Shown one piece after another: positions 35,219 to 43,800 of a stretch of DNA of 64,000 bases (positions are counted from its first letter, which is position 1; each line of letters begins with the position of its first letter). The translations under genes and the position numbers were made by a program. The DNA lies in NCBI RefSeq assembly GCF_000169455.1, contig NZ_AAYC01000001.1, forward strand, positions 396,001-460,000. Reading direction: 5' to 3'. The notes under the pieces are model-generated. The model saw nothing but the letters and a program-made list of their open reading frames with translations. It was not told the origin of the DNA and made no database searches. Source of the stretch: Roseobacter sp. SK209-2-6 (GTDB lineage: Bacteria; Pseudomonadota; Alphaproteobacteria; Rhodobacterales; Rhodobacteraceae).

Positions 35219-35307
35219 GCTCCCGCCTCCGGCAGCCCCCCTGGCATATGCCAGGGCCGCAGCAGCGGAGTTGGGCCCGGCGCCGTGCTCTGACGAGCGC
35301 GGCGCGC
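35219..35307 (+). repeat. Single structured repeat unit (copy C)
   Basis: GCTCCCGCC (35219-35227), a perfect 9-bp stem CCCTGGCAT/ATGCCAGGG (35239-35256), TTGGGCCC (35271-35278), and an 11-bp stem GCGCCGTGCTC/GAGCGCGGCGC with one G-T pair (35280-35290 with 35295-35305). Block order matches the left half of the facing pair at 36842, which also has TTGGGCCCGGCGCCG. Confidence 0.75.
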
Positions 35308-35385
35308 CACAGATCCAGCGGCCCAGCAGAGAAATCCGGCTGCCAGGTCTTGCCTTGCGGGCGCTGATTGCCGATGCAGGTAGGC

Positions 35386-36822
35386 ATGACATATGCACCT
35401 GCCGATTCCGCCTTTGCCGCCCATCTGTCGAGCCTCCTGCCAGAGGGGGTGCTTTGTCCGGTTGAACCGCGCTATCTGGAAGAGCCGCGCGGGCGCTATC
35501 AAGGTACGGCAGGCTTGCTGGCGAAACCAAGCAGGGTTGAGGAGGTCTCTCTCCTGCTGCGTGAAGCCAATGCTGCGGGGGTAGCGGTTGTGCCCTATGG
35601 CGGCGGCACAGGCCTCGTTGGGGGGCAGGTCCTGCCCGAGGGGCCCGCGCCGTTGATCCTGTCTCTGGAGCGGATGAACCGGATCAGGGGCGTCTACCCG
35701 CAGGAAAATGCGCTTATCGCTGAGGCAGGCGCCATTCTGGCGGATGTACAATCTGCTGCAGAGGGGGCGGAGCGTCTCTTCCCGCTCTCGCTGGCCTCGG
35801 AAGGGACCGCGCAGATTGGCGGCAATCTGGCGACCAATGCAGGCGGGGTGAATGTGCTGCGCTATGGAAATGCGCGAGACCTCTGTCTTGGACTGGAAGC
35901 AGTACTGCCCTCGGGCGAGATCTGGCATGGGCTCAGTCGTCTGCGAAAGGACAATACGGGCTATGATCTGCGCAACTTGCTGATCGGCGCCGAAGGCACA
36001 TTGGGGGTGATCACCGCGGCTGCGCTAAAACTGGCGCCCCTGCCTGCACAGCAGGGGACGGCGCTCTTTGTGGTGCCATCGCCTGAGGCGGCTATTGCGC
36101 TGCTGGCGATGGCGCGCAACCTGCTGGGAGATGGGGTCAGCGCCTTTGAACTTATCCACCGGCAGGGGCTGGAGTTTCTGACAGAACATCTGCCGGAACT
36201 GCGTCAGCCTTTTGAGAGGCGCCCAGAGTGGTCAGTGCTGATTGATCTGGGACTGCCACCAGGTCCGGGGCCGGAGGAGGGGCTGACAGAACTCTTTGAG
36301 CGAGCCCTGGAGAGTGATCTGGCGCTGGATGGTGTGATTGCCCAATCCGAGGGTCAGCGCCAGGCTCTGTGGAACCTACGTGAGCATATCCCGGAGGGGA
36401 ACCGACGGGTGGGTGCGATCTCCAGCCATGATATTTCGGTTCCGATTTCGGAAATTCCGGCGTTCATTCAGCGTGGGGCAGAGGTCATAGCCCGGATCGG
36501 AGAAGGAGATATGCGGATCAACTGCTTTGGCCACCTTGGGGATGGCAACCTGCACTACAATGTGTTTCCGGCCAAGGGCCGAGGGCGGGAAGACTATGAC
36601 GGGCTGCGATCGGTGGTGAAGGTTGCCGTGCATGACTTGGTTGCCGAATTCGATGGCTCCTTTAGCGCGGAACACGGAGTTGGGCGGATGAAAGTCGAGG
36701 ACCTGGAAATCTATGGGGATCCGATGAAACTGTCAGCGATGCATGCCATCAAACAAGCACTCGACCCCAAGGGGATTATGAACCCGGGCGCAGTTTTCCG
36801 GTTGTCGTCTTCGGATAAATAA
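35386..36822 (+). CDS. FAD-linked oxidase (D-2-hydroxyacid dehydrogenase type)
   Basis: I choose ATG 35386, behind AGGTAGG, over 35368. The 478-residue protein has the PCMH-type FAD-binding domain (VPYGGGTGLVGGQVLPEG, SEGTAQIGGNLATNAGG, GAEGTLGVITAA) and the C-terminal FAD-oxidase domain with NCFGHLGDGNLHYNVFP and FSAEHGVGRMK. This order fits D-lactate, glycolate or D-2-hydroxyglutarate dehydrogenases. The closest resemblance by eye is to the D-2-hydroxyglutarate group, but the substrate is not certain. It is monocistronic, with structured repeats on both sides. Confidence 0.9.
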   Translation: MTYAPADSAFAAHLSSLLPEGVLCPVEPRYLEEPRGRYQGTAGLLAKPSRVEEVSLLLREANAAGVAVVPYGGGTGLVGGQVLPEGPAPLILSLERMNRIRGVYPQENALIAEAGAILADVQSAAEGAERLFPLSLASEGTAQIGGNLATNAGGVNVLRYGNARDLCLGLEAVLPSGEIWHGLSRLRKDNTGYDLRNLLIGAEGTLGVITAAALKLAPLPAQQGTALFVVPSPEAAIALLAMARNLLGDGVSAFELIHRQGLEFLTEHLPELRQPFERRPEWSVLIDLGLPPGPGPEEGLTELFERALESDLALDGVIAQSEGQRQALWNLREHIPEGNRRVGAISSHDISVPISEIPAFIQRGAEVIARIGEGDMRINCFGHLGDGNLHYNVFPAKGRGREDYDGLRSVVKVAVHDLVAEFDGSFSAEHGVGRMKVEDLEIYGDPMKLSAMHAIKQALDPKGIMNPGAVFRLSSSDK

Positions 36823-36841
36823 GAACGCTTTTCGAGCGGGG

Positions 36842-36999
36842 GCTCCCGCGCGGCCTTAGGAACCTCCCTTTCGGAGCTTCCTGGCCCCTTGGGCCCGGCG
36901 CCGTCCCGAAGGGACGGCGCGCATTTTGAGCTTGCAAAGCTCAAAATGCCATGCCCAACCGGAGAGGTTTCAAACATGAAACGCTCAACGGGCGGGAGC
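36842..36999. repeat. Structured intergenic repeat, facing pair of units (copy B)
   Basis: Ends are GCTCCCGC (36842-36849) and GCGGGAGC (36992-36999). Inner blocks are TTGGGC and GCCCAA. Hairpins are AGGAA.CTCC/GGAG.TTCCT, GGCGCCGTCCC/GGGACGGCGC, GCATTTTGAGCTT/AAGCTCAAAATGC and GTTTCA/TGAAAC. Compared with copy A the fixed blocks are kept, while stem sequences differ but remain paired. It lies between convergent genes. Confidence 0.82.
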
Positions 37000-37139
37000 T
37001 ACCCGTTCCAAATCCTCTGGCAAATCCCCGATCCAGGCCTGTTTCAGGACTTCAGACTGGCAAGTGGGCAGGCGAGAGCAGAGCAACGCTGCTTCTCCCT
37101 TTGCTTTATTGCATAGTGTCCACTGCCTGAGGATACCTC

Positions 37140-37679
37140 TTAGAGCCCGTCGAACTCACATAGGACATGCACATCCATGCCCATCTCTTCCAACAATTTG
37201 CGCCCGCCCAGTTCCGGAAGGTCGACAATGAAAGCGCAAGAGATGATTTCGCCACCGAGGCGTTCGATCAGCTTGATCCCGGCACCAGCGGTCCCACCGG
37301 TGGCCAGGAGGTCATCAACCACCAGAATCTTCTCACCGGGCTGGATGGCATCGTCATGGATCTCAACGATGGCCTCGCCATATTCCAGTTTGTAGTCCTG
37401 GCTGATGGTGGTACCAGGCAGCTTGCCCTTCTTGCGGATCGGCACAAAACCGACGCTCAGCTGATGGGCAATGGCCCCGCCCAGGATAAAGCCGCGTGCT
37501 TCCAGTCCCACAACCTTGTCGATACGTTCGCCCGCATAGGGGTGCAGCATCTGGTCAATCGCCATGCGAAAACCGCGTGGGTCGGCAAAGAGCGTGGTGA
37601 CATCGCGGAACATGATCCCCTCATGTGGGAAGTCAACGATGGTGCGGATGTAGTCCTTGACGGCGGGCTTCTTGGGCAT
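37140..37679 (-). CDS. apt: Adenine phosphoribosyltransferase
   Basis: The start at ATG 37679 behind GGAAG gives 179 residues, the normal length for Apt; the longer frame to 37775 adds an unlikely leader. It begins [20 protein letters not shown] and has the PRPP loop [18 protein letters not shown] and the [17 protein letters not shown] block. It salvages adenine to AMP. In this window it is near mtnP, whose product adenine it would recycle; that link is inference, since they are 2 kb apart. A 236-bp gap precedes it. Confidence 0.94.
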   Translation of the reverse strand: MPKKPAVKDYIRTIVDFPHEGIMFRDVTTLFADPRGFRMAIDQMLHPYAGERIDKVVGLEARGFILGGAIAHQLSVGFVPIRKKGKLPGTTISQDYKLEYGEAIVEIHDDAIQPGEKILVVDDLLATGGTAGAGIKLIERLGGEIISCAFIVDLPELGGRKLLEEMGMDVHVLCEFDGL

Positions 37680-37915
37680 GGGGGCTTCCACTGCTGCTGC
37701 TTCTCTCAGAGCCCTGATTGCGCCGGTGCGGCAAAGGGCCAAAGGGGGTTTGGCCGAAGAAAAGCGCGCTGGCAAGGGCCAAGCGCGCGGATCAGGTGGA
37801 ATTCACCTGCTGCTGTGGCGTGAAACCCAGCGGCAGGGCGGTGGTGCGAAAACTTGGCGCAAGACTCTGGACCAGCATCAGGGCCGGGACCCTGGAGCTT
37901 GCCCCAGCTAGGCGT

Positions 37916-38551
37916 TTAAGCCGTGGGACGGCGCAGGAAGGCGGTGGCCAGCCCCATGGCAGCCAGCGCCAGCCCGCCAGCCCTGGTCAGATGTGCGGTG
38001 ACACTGGGGCGCGCAATCCAGACCCGCATGCGATCTGCCAGAAGGGCATAGGCCAGCGCATTCACCCCCGCGAGAATGACAAAGGTCGCAATCAGGATCC
38101 CGAACTGCGGGGCCAGGTTCTCCGCTGGGCGCAGGAACTGCGGCACAAAGGCGATGAAAAAGGCAATGGACTTCGGGTTGAGTGCTGTCACAACCGCCGC
38201 ATGACGGAAAACGCCTGCCGGGGTGACATCAGGGTTGATCCCCTCTTGCACCAACCCTTCGGCTTTGCCCGCAGAGCGCCAGAGCTTTACCCCCATCCAA
38301 ATCAGATAGGCCGCCCCGATCCACTTCAGGAGGGCAAAAAGACTGGCAGAGGCCAGAATGAGCGCGCCCAGCCCCGCCAAAGAGGCCGTCATCGCGATGA
38401 GATCCCCTAGGGCGACGCCCAGAGCCGAGGAGACCGCAACTGGCCTCCCCTTGGAGAGCGCATAGCTGAGCACCAAGAGTACGGTCGGGCCGGGTACCAG
38501 CAAAAGCGCGGTTGAGGCGGCGGCAAAGGCCAGCCAAAGGTCAAATTCCAT
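37916..38551 (-). CDS. LysE/RhtB-family amino acid exporter
   Basis: A 211-residue membrane protein with six hydrophobic segments. The N-terminal LLVPGPTVLLVLSYALSKG is the LysE/RhtB signature, followed by ALGVALGDLIAMTASLAG. The family exports amino acids such as homoserine, threonine or lysine; the cargo here is unknown. It is followed by the apt gene on the same strand, 236 bp away. It lies 68 bp downstream of the DUF418 gene and may be co-transcribed with it. Confidence 0.9.
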   Translation of the reverse strand: MEFDLWLAFAAASTALLLVPGPTVLLVLSYALSKGRPVAVSSALGVALGDLIAMTASLAGLGALILASASLFALLKWIGAAYLIWMGVKLWRSAGKAEGLVQEGINPDVTPAGVFRHAAVVTALNPKSIAFFIAFVPQFLRPAENLAPQFGILIATFVILAGVNALAYALLADRMRVWIARPSVTAHLTRAGGLALAAMGLATAFLRRPTA

Positions 38552-38619
38552 GCTCTCTCTCCTCTGTCTTGGCTGCAGCTAAGACAGGCGCGATTGCTTT
38601 GGTCAATTGAAAACCCGGA

Positions 38620-39630
38620 TCAGCCAAACAACTTTGAAATACCGCGCATGGCGGCTTCCAGCGGCCCTCGGCGCAAGAGGATCATCCAGAGCCAGGAGGC
38701 CAGCGCCGAAAAGGCGCAAAAGCCCAAGCTATAGCCAAAGATCTGCAGCGGTGTAAGGGAGCCGTCCAATTGTCCCATGACCTCCAGAGTGCCCATGCCC
38801 AGGAGAACATGGGCGATGTAAAGGCTGAGCGCCATACGTCCAGGCGCGGCCAGCCATTCGGCGATGCCTAGCCGGTTGAGGCCGGCGCCAACACGTAGCA
38901 GGAGCCCGATCACCAGGGCCGCCGTTCCGCTGGCCGCAAGAATGTAAAAGGGACCAGGGGGGATGGCGGCGGTGCCAAAGACCTCTTGCAGCTCGGGGTC
39001 GCTGGTCAGATTGGCGGGCAAGGCCCCAAGCACTGCCGCAGCCAGACCCCAAAGAACAAGGCGGTTCTGCACGGTCTTGGCATAGAGATCCTGCCGACCG
39101 ATCCACATGCCGATGAACAGAAAGGCAACCCAGGGGAAAACCGGATGCCAGCCGTTGAAAAAGGAATGACGCAAAAACCCCTCAAGGGTCCAGAAATCAC
39201 TGTATTCCAGCGTTTCCCAATTCCAATGGGCCTCATAGTCCAGAAGCACGAGAGAGAGAAAACCCAGCACCACTGCGCCAAGTGCTGCAAATAGCAAAAC
39301 GCGGCCAGAGGCGTTTAGGAAGGGCAAGGCCACCAGAAAGTACAAGGCATAGAAATGCAGGATATCGGCCTCGAAAATCAGTAAGTTCACCATACCGATG
39401 AAAAAGAGGAAGCCAGCCCGCGCCAGGATCTCTGCGCTAGAAGCGCGCCCCATTGCCAGACCAATGCCCGCCAGTACAACAAAAAGCGCCGCAGCACGCC
39501 CTTCCAGCGCATTTGTCAGGAGGGATGGCAGATCCGCGCCCGGCGTGACCTGGGCGGCAATGCGGAAATTGACCAGAACCATGCCGCAAAAGGCCAGGTA
39601 CCTGGCGATGTCCAATCCGTGTAGCCGCAT
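38620..39630 (-). CDS. DUF418-like multi-pass membrane protein
   Basis: The start ATG 39630 lies behind GGAGA; the 39672 frame adds 14 residues with no support. The 336-residue protein begins MRLHGLDIARYLAFCGMVLV, the acyltransferase-like RxxxLDxxRxxA pattern, has about ten hydrophobic helices and ends with LRRGPLEAAMRGIS, the block common in DUF418 proteins. These proteins resemble heparan-alpha-glucosaminide acetyltransferase membrane domains. A transfer function is possible but unproven. It lies downstream of mtnP, past a terminator. Confidence 0.8.
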   Translation of the reverse strand: MRLHGLDIARYLAFCGMVLVNFRIAAQVTPGADLPSLLTNALEGRAAALFVVLAGIGLAMGRASSAEILARAGFLFFIGMVNLLIFEADILHFYALYFLVALPFLNASGRVLLFAALGAVVLGFLSLVLLDYEAHWNWETLEYSDFWTLEGFLRHSFFNGWHPVFPWVAFLFIGMWIGRQDLYAKTVQNRLVLWGLAAAVLGALPANLTSDPELQEVFGTAAIPPGPFYILAASGTAALVIGLLLRVGAGLNRLGIAEWLAAPGRMALSLYIAHVLLGMGTLEVMGQLDGSLTPLQIFGYSLGFCAFSALASWLWMILLRRGPLEAAMRGISKLFG

Positions 39631-39689
39631 GAGGGTCTCCTGAAATCCATCAAAGCAAATCTGCAATACCAAAGATAAAGGAACCCCAG

Positions 39690-39725
39690 TGGCAAAAGAA
39701 AAGGGGCGGAGGAAAACTCCGCCCC
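39690..39725 (-). terminator. Intrinsic terminator after mtnP
   Basis: GGGGCGGAG and CTCCGCCCC (39703-39711 with 39717-39725) form a 9-bp stem. On the minus strand TTTTCTTTTGCC follows. A second hairpin (CCAGCG.TTCC/GGAAGCGCTGG, 39752-39778) lies closer to mtnP. Confidence 0.8.
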
Positions 39726-39791
39726 GGTTGCGTCATCTAGGTGCTCCGCTGCCCAGCGTTTCCGGAAGGGAAGCGCTGGCACTGAACAGTG

Positions 39792-40670
39792 TTAGCCCAG
39801 CACCCGGCCAGCCACCGCATCCAGCTTGGCCAGCAGGGCAGGGTCGCGTTTCTCCGGGGCGGTCATGATGGCGAATTCCAGCGCCTTGTCGCAGAGATGT
39901 GGGCAATCGGCGCGCTCCCGGCCCAGAATGGCGGGCAGGCGGCGCACCATCTCGCGGCCATTGTTGGAATTGTCCTGCAGGGTGGCAATGATCGCGGTGA
40001 TATCCACCGCGCCGTGGTCCGGGTGCCAGCTGTCATAATCGGTGACCATGGCGATGGAAGCATAGCAGAGCTCTGCCTCACGGGCGAGCTTGGCCTCTGG
40101 CATATTGGTCATGCCGATGACATCGCAGCCCCAGCTCTCGCGGTACATCTTGCTCTCCGCCATCGAGGAGAACTGCGGCCCTTCCATACAGAGATATGTG
40201 CCGCCCCGGTGCACATTGATGCCCGCCGCGCGTGCGGCCTGCTCAGCCGCATCCGAGAGGCGCTCGCAGGTGGGATGCGCCACGCTCACATGGGCGACGC
40301 AGCCACTGCCGAAAAAGCTCTTTTCGCGCGCGAAGGTCCGGTCGATGAACTGGTCTACGATGACAAAATCTCCGGGCGCCATTTCCTCGCGGAAGGAGCC
40401 GCAAGCAGAAACAGAGAAGACATCAGTGACGCCTAGCCGTTTCAACGCGTCGATATTAGCGCGGTAGGGCACCTCGGTGGGGCTATGCACATGGCCGCGC
40501 CCATGGCGGGGCAGAAAGGCCATTTTGACCCCATCTAGGCTGCCGGTCAGGATCTGGTCCGAAGGTGCGCCCCAGGGGGTCTCCACCGTGACCCATTCAG
40601 CTGCCTCCAGCCCGTCGATCTCATAGATGCCGGAGCCGCCGATCACGGCAATCATCGTCTCTTTGCTCAC
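39792..40670 (-). CDS. mtnP: S-methyl-5'-thioadenosine phosphorylase
   Basis: A 292-residue purine nucleoside phosphorylase family protein. It starts at GTG 40670, 7 nt after AGGAGG. Motifs include AVIGGSGIYEIDGLE, LPRHGRGHVHSPTEVPYRAN, YLCMEGPQFSSMAESKMY and the GMTNMPEAKLAREAELCYAS block that binds base and ribose. It splits methylthioadenosine from polyamine or homoserine lactone synthesis into adenine and methylthioribose 1-phosphate. A terminator ends it; MerR lies upstream on the same strand. Confidence 0.94.
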   Translation of the reverse strand: MSKETMIAVIGGSGIYEIDGLEAAEWVTVETPWGAPSDQILTGSLDGVKMAFLPRHGRGHVHSPTEVPYRANIDALKRLGVTDVFSVSACGSFREEMAPGDFVIVDQFIDRTFAREKSFFGSGCVAHVSVAHPTCERLSDAAEQAARAAGINVHRGGTYLCMEGPQFSSMAESKMYRESWGCDVIGMTNMPEAKLAREAELCYASIAMVTDYDSWHPDHGAVDITAIIATLQDNSNNGREMVRRLPAILGRERADCPHLCDKALEFAIMTAPEKRDPALLAKLDAVAGRVLG

Positions 40671-40715
40671 CTGCTCACCTCCTCAAGCTGCGGATCACCC
40701 GGTTGTGCCGTCGAA

Positions 40716-40772
40716 AACGCGGTTTGACAACCGCGTTGCCTCCGGCGGAGGTATTTTCAGCAAAGTGAAAAC
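40716..40772. other. Hairpin plus CCTCCGGCGGAGG motif after the MerR gene
   Basis: AACGCGGTT pairs with AACCGCGTT (40716-40724 with 40729-40737). It is followed by the palindrome CCTCCGGCGGAGG (40739-40751) and TATTTTCAGCAAAGTGAAAA. I recall closely similar CCTCCGGCGG-TATTTT strings in many Rhodobacterales intergenic regions; this is from memory and unverified. On the minus strand the first hairpin is followed by TTTT, so it may end the MerR transcript. Confidence 0.6.
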
Positions 40773-40788
40773 CCACGGGACTGCGTGG

Positions 40789-41217
40789 TCAGAGCTTTTG
40801 CCGATCCTCACCGGTCCAGGTCAGTGCCTCTGTCATCATTTTGCGAAAATTCGGGCATTCGGCATGGCTGGGGGCCTGACATTTGGCCACATGGCGCAGG
40901 GCACGTGACAGCAGGCTGAGCTCACGGATGCGGCGGTCGACCTCGTCCGCGCGTTTGGATATGCGGCTACGGTCCAGTTCAAACGAGGCTTCTGCAAGGG
41001 CGGCAGGGCCCAGGGTCTCTGCGATCTCCTGCAAGGAAAAACCGGCGCGCTGGCCCAGGGTCACAAGCGCGAGACGATCCAGAACCGAGGCGTCATACTG
41101 GCGTCGCAACCCCTTGCGGCTGTCGGCGGCGATGAGGCCGAGACTCTCATAATACCGCAGCGCCGAGGGTTTCACACCGCTAAGCCGGGCCACTTCGGCG
41201 ATATCCAGTGAATTCAT
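40789..41217 (-). CDS. MerR-family transcriptional regulator
   Basis: The start at ATG 41217 (MNSLDIAEVARLSGVKPSAL) fits the MerR N-terminus better than the 41256 frame. The 142-residue protein has the winged helix (RYYESLGLIAADSRKGLRRQ) and a dimerisation helix (DRSRISKRADEVDRRIRELS). It has cysteines in HVAKCQAPSHAECPNF, which could bind a metal or sense redox, as in SoxR or metal-sensing members. A MerR-type dyad lies just upstream, shared with the divergent DUF2938 gene. The ligand is unknown. Confidence 0.88.
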   Translation of the reverse strand: MNSLDIAEVARLSGVKPSALRYYESLGLIAADSRKGLRRQYDASVLDRLALVTLGQRAGFSLQEIAETLGPAALAEASFELDRSRISKRADEVDRRIRELSLLSRALRHVAKCQAPSHAECPNFRKMMTEALTWTGEDRQKL

Positions 41218-41219
41218 GC

Positions 41220-41240
41220 TTGACCTAAAGTTGGCTTTAA
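41220..41240 (+). promoter_or_regulatory. Candidate MerR operator
   Basis: TTGACC (41220-41225) is followed by the dyad TAAAG-TTGG-CTTTA (41226-41239). MerR regulators bind such dyads between -35 and -10 boxes set 19 bp apart. No clear -10 is visible at that distance. It lies between the MerR gene start and the DUF2938 gene and could serve both. Confidence 0.5.
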
Positions 41241-41291
41241 TTTGCACAGAGGACACCTGTTACAAGGATCCGTCAAGAAAAGGAAAGCGGG

Positions 41292-41792
41292 ATGAGCGGA
41301 AATTGGCAGGCCATGGTATGGATTTTGGCCGTTGGAGTATTTGCAACCCTGTTTATGGATGGGGTTGCCTGGTTGCGCGCGCGTCTTTTGGGGCAGCGCG
41401 GGCTGGATTGGGCCGTGGTCGGGCGCTGGCTGGGGCATGTCGCAAGGGGGCGCTTGGTTTTGTCCAATCCGCAGGCAGCAGATCCAGTGCCCTATGAACG
41501 GGCTTTGGGCTGGGGTTTGCACTATGCGGTCGGGGTGGCCTTGGCGGCGCTTTTGTGGGGGCTGTTGTCTTGGGGTGTGCTGCGAGAACCGACCATCCTG
41601 CCGATTGTGGGCTTTGGGCTGGCGACAGTCCTGTTGCCTATGCTGATTATGCAGCCGGGACTGGGTATGGGGTTGGCGGCGCGCTATACACCGCAGCCCT
41701 GGTTGGCGCGGCGGCGCAGCCTGGTGACCCATTTCACCTTTGGGGTGGGCCTCTATCTTGGAGTGGAACTTGTGGCGCGGGTTCTGGGGTGA
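41292..41792 (+). CDS. DUF2938 membrane protein
   Basis: A 166-residue protein with four hydrophobic segments and the family blocks TLFMDGVAWLRARLLGQRGL, GWGLHYAVGVALAALLWGLL and QPGLGMGLAARYTPQP. DUF2938 proteins have no known function. AGGAAAGCGGG lies directly before ATG 41292. It is divergent from the MerR gene, 75 bp apart, with a candidate operator between, so it is probably the regulated target. What the regulator senses, and so what this protein handles, cannot be read here. Confidence 0.85.
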   Translation: MSGNWQAMVWILAVGVFATLFMDGVAWLRARLLGQRGLDWAVVGRWLGHVARGRLVLSNPQAADPVPYERALGWGLHYAVGVALAALLWGLLSWGVLREPTILPIVGFGLATVLLPMLIMQPGLGMGLAARYTPQPWLARRRSLVTHFTFGVGLYLGVELVARVLG

Positions 41793-42099
41793 TGTATTTG
41801 CCGGTTCGACTGCCAGTCGGCCCTCAGCCTGAAAACAAACCCCTCTCTGAAAGAACGGTCTCTTTAGGTTTCCGTTCCACCGGCGTGCGCCGACGCTACC
41901 TATTGTGAACCAGGCGACAGGGGTGTTGACCCTTTGTTTCGCGTGCGAAGCATTGGGACAGAATGGGTGACATATCGGGCTCAGGGGCTGCTCACATGGT
42001 GGAATAGGGGGCTCGGCGCGGCTTCACCCTTGCCCCATCGGCGGATTTCGGCTAGGGGCGGGCAGCGAACACCAAGCTCCCCAAACACAGGTAGACCCC
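41793..42099. other. Gap upstream of SulP gene
   Basis: No gene or strong terminator is seen in 307 bp. TTGAC (41926-41930) followed by the small palindrome TTCGC-GT-GCGAA could be part of a SulP promoter, but the -10 is weak. The last 20 bp hold CAGGTAG, a weak ribosome-binding site for ATG 42100. Confidence 0.35.
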
Positions 42100-43743
42100 A
42101 TGAGACGCGCCGCAATGGCCCTGCTGGCCAATCGTATTTCACCGCCGAACCTCTCCATCATGCAGGATGAGGGCTGGTCGGTTGGCCGGGTCCGCACCGA
42201 GCTGTTGTCGGGTCTCACCGTGGCGCTGGCGCTGGTGCCCGAGGCGGTGGCCTTTGCCTTTGTCGCCGGGGTGCACCCGCTGGTGGGGCTTTACGCAGCC
42301 TTTCTGGTTGGCTTGATCACCTCGCTCTTTGGCGGCCGGCCTGGGATGATCTCTGGCGCGACGGGGGCGCTGGCGGTGGTCATGGTGGCCCTGGTGGCGC
42401 AGCACGGGGTTGAGTATCTCTTTGCCACGGTGGTGCTGATGGGGATCCTGCAGGTCATTGCCGGAGCTTTGCATTGGGGCAAGTTCATCCGCCTGGTGCC
42501 GCATCCGGTGATGCTGGGCTTTGTCAACGGGCTGGCGATTGTCATTTTCCTGGCGCAGCTGACGCAGTTCAAGGTGCCGGGGACAGAGGGTGCCGAGTGG
42601 CTGAGTGGCTTGTCGCTCTATTTGATGCTGGGTCTGGTGGGGCTGACCATGGTGATCATCTGGGGCACGCCAAAGATCACCAGCATCATTCCTGCGCCGC
42701 TGGCGGGGATCGGCATTGTGGCGGTTCTGGTGATTGCGCTGGGGCTGGATGTGCCGCGCGTTGGCGATATGGCCTCGATCGAGGGTGGGTTGCCACGGTT
42801 CCACAATCCCTTTGGTGAAGGCCTGGGCATCTATGGTGATGCGCTGGCGCCCTTTACTTGGGAAACCCTGATGATCATCCTGCCCTATTCGATCATCCTG
42901 GCTGCCATTGGGTTGATCGAGAGCCTGTTGACCCTGAACCTGGTGGGTGAAATCACCGGTAAGCGTGGTGGGGCCAGCCAGGAGTGCATCGCACAGGGGG
43001 CGGCCAATGTGCTGACCGGGTTTTGCGGCGGCATGGGCGGCTGTGCGATGATCGGCCAGTCGATGATCAATGTGAAATCCGGCGGCCGCACTCGCATCGC
43101 GGGCCTCGCGGCGGCACTGTTCTTGCTGTTGTTCATCGTGGTGGCCTCGCCTCTGATTGAGCAGATCCCGCTGGCGGCCCTTGTGGGTGTGATGTTCATG
43201 GTGGTGATCGGCACCTTCGCCTGGAACTCTTTGAAGATCATGACCAAGGTGCCCTTGATGGATGCCTTTGTGATTGTGCTGGTGACCGTTGTCACAGTGA
43301 TGAGCGACCTTGCGGTGGCGGTTGTTGTTGGTGTTATCGTCTCGGCGCTGGCCTATGCTTGGAACAACGCCCGTCGTATCCACGCCATCACCCGTGAGAG
43401 CGAGAGCGAGAAGGGTGCCAAGGTCTATGAGATCGAAGGGCCGCTGTTCTTTGGCTCCACCGACGGGTTCATCGAGCTCTTCGACGTGGAAAACGACCCC
43501 GACAAGGTGATTGTCGAGTTTGAACGCAGCCGGGTCGTGGACCAGTCAGCCCTACAGGCGATCGAAGCGATTGCCGGCAAATATGAGGCTGCTGGAAAGA
43601 CCCTGATGCTGCGTCACCTGAGCCGTGACTGTCACCAGCTGTTGACCAAGGCGGGGCATCTGATGATCGATAGCGATGATGACCCGGAGTATCAGGTCGC
43701 CGTTGACTACTCGGTCAAGACCGGGATCCTCGGCGGTCACTGA
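42100..43743 (+). CDS. SulP-family anion transporter with STAS domain
   Basis: A 547-residue transporter. About eleven hydrophobic helices carry the SulP signature (LSGLTVALALVPEAVAFAFV, GGRPGMISGATGALAVVMVA, GGMGGCAMIGQSMINV). A cytoplasmic STAS domain follows (VYEIEGPLFFGSTDGFIELF, KVIVEFERSRVVDQSALQAI). SulP proteins move sulfate, bicarbonate or carboxylates, often with sodium or protons. The substrate here is unknown. The length is normal. A good terminator follows, so it is monocistronic. Confidence 0.93.
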   Translation: MRRAAMALLANRISPPNLSIMQDEGWSVGRVRTELLSGLTVALALVPEAVAFAFVAGVHPLVGLYAAFLVGLITSLFGGRPGMISGATGALAVVMVALVAQHGVEYLFATVVLMGILQVIAGALHWGKFIRLVPHPVMLGFVNGLAIVIFLAQLTQFKVPGTEGAEWLSGLSLYLMLGLVGLTMVIIWGTPKITSIIPAPLAGIGIVAVLVIALGLDVPRVGDMASIEGGLPRFHNPFGEGLGIYGDALAPFTWETLMIILPYSIILAAIGLIESLLTLNLVGEITGKRGGASQECIAQGAANVLTGFCGGMGGCAMIGQSMINVKSGGRTRIAGLAAALFLLLFIVVASPLIEQIPLAALVGVMFMVVIGTFAWNSLKIMTKVPLMDAFVIVLVTVVTVMSDLAVAVVVGVIVSALAYAWNNARRIHAITRESESEKGAKVYEIEGPLFFGSTDGFIELFDVENDPDKVIVEFERSRVVDQSALQAIEAIAGKYEAAGKTLMLRHLSRDCHQLLTKAGHLMIDSDDDPEYQVAVDYSVKTGILGGH

Positions 43744-43768
43744 ATCGGCCAAATAGATGCGTGAAAGC

Positions 43769-43800
43769 GCCGCGCCTTCTGAGAAGGCGCGGCATTTTTG
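43769..43800 (+). terminator. Intrinsic terminator after SulP gene
   Basis: GCCGCGCCTTC (43769-43779) pairs perfectly with GAAGGCGCGGC (43783-43793) and is followed by ATTTTTG. The next 200 bp up to the acyltransferase stop hold only a small hairpin AAGCAGCA/TGCTGCTT near 43814-43831. Confidence 0.85.

Noticed and set aside
42139-43383. 414-codon antisense ORF opposite the SulP gene
   Set aside because: It is rich in His, Gln and Arg and lacks any recognisable domain, whereas the plus strand encodes a clear transporter.
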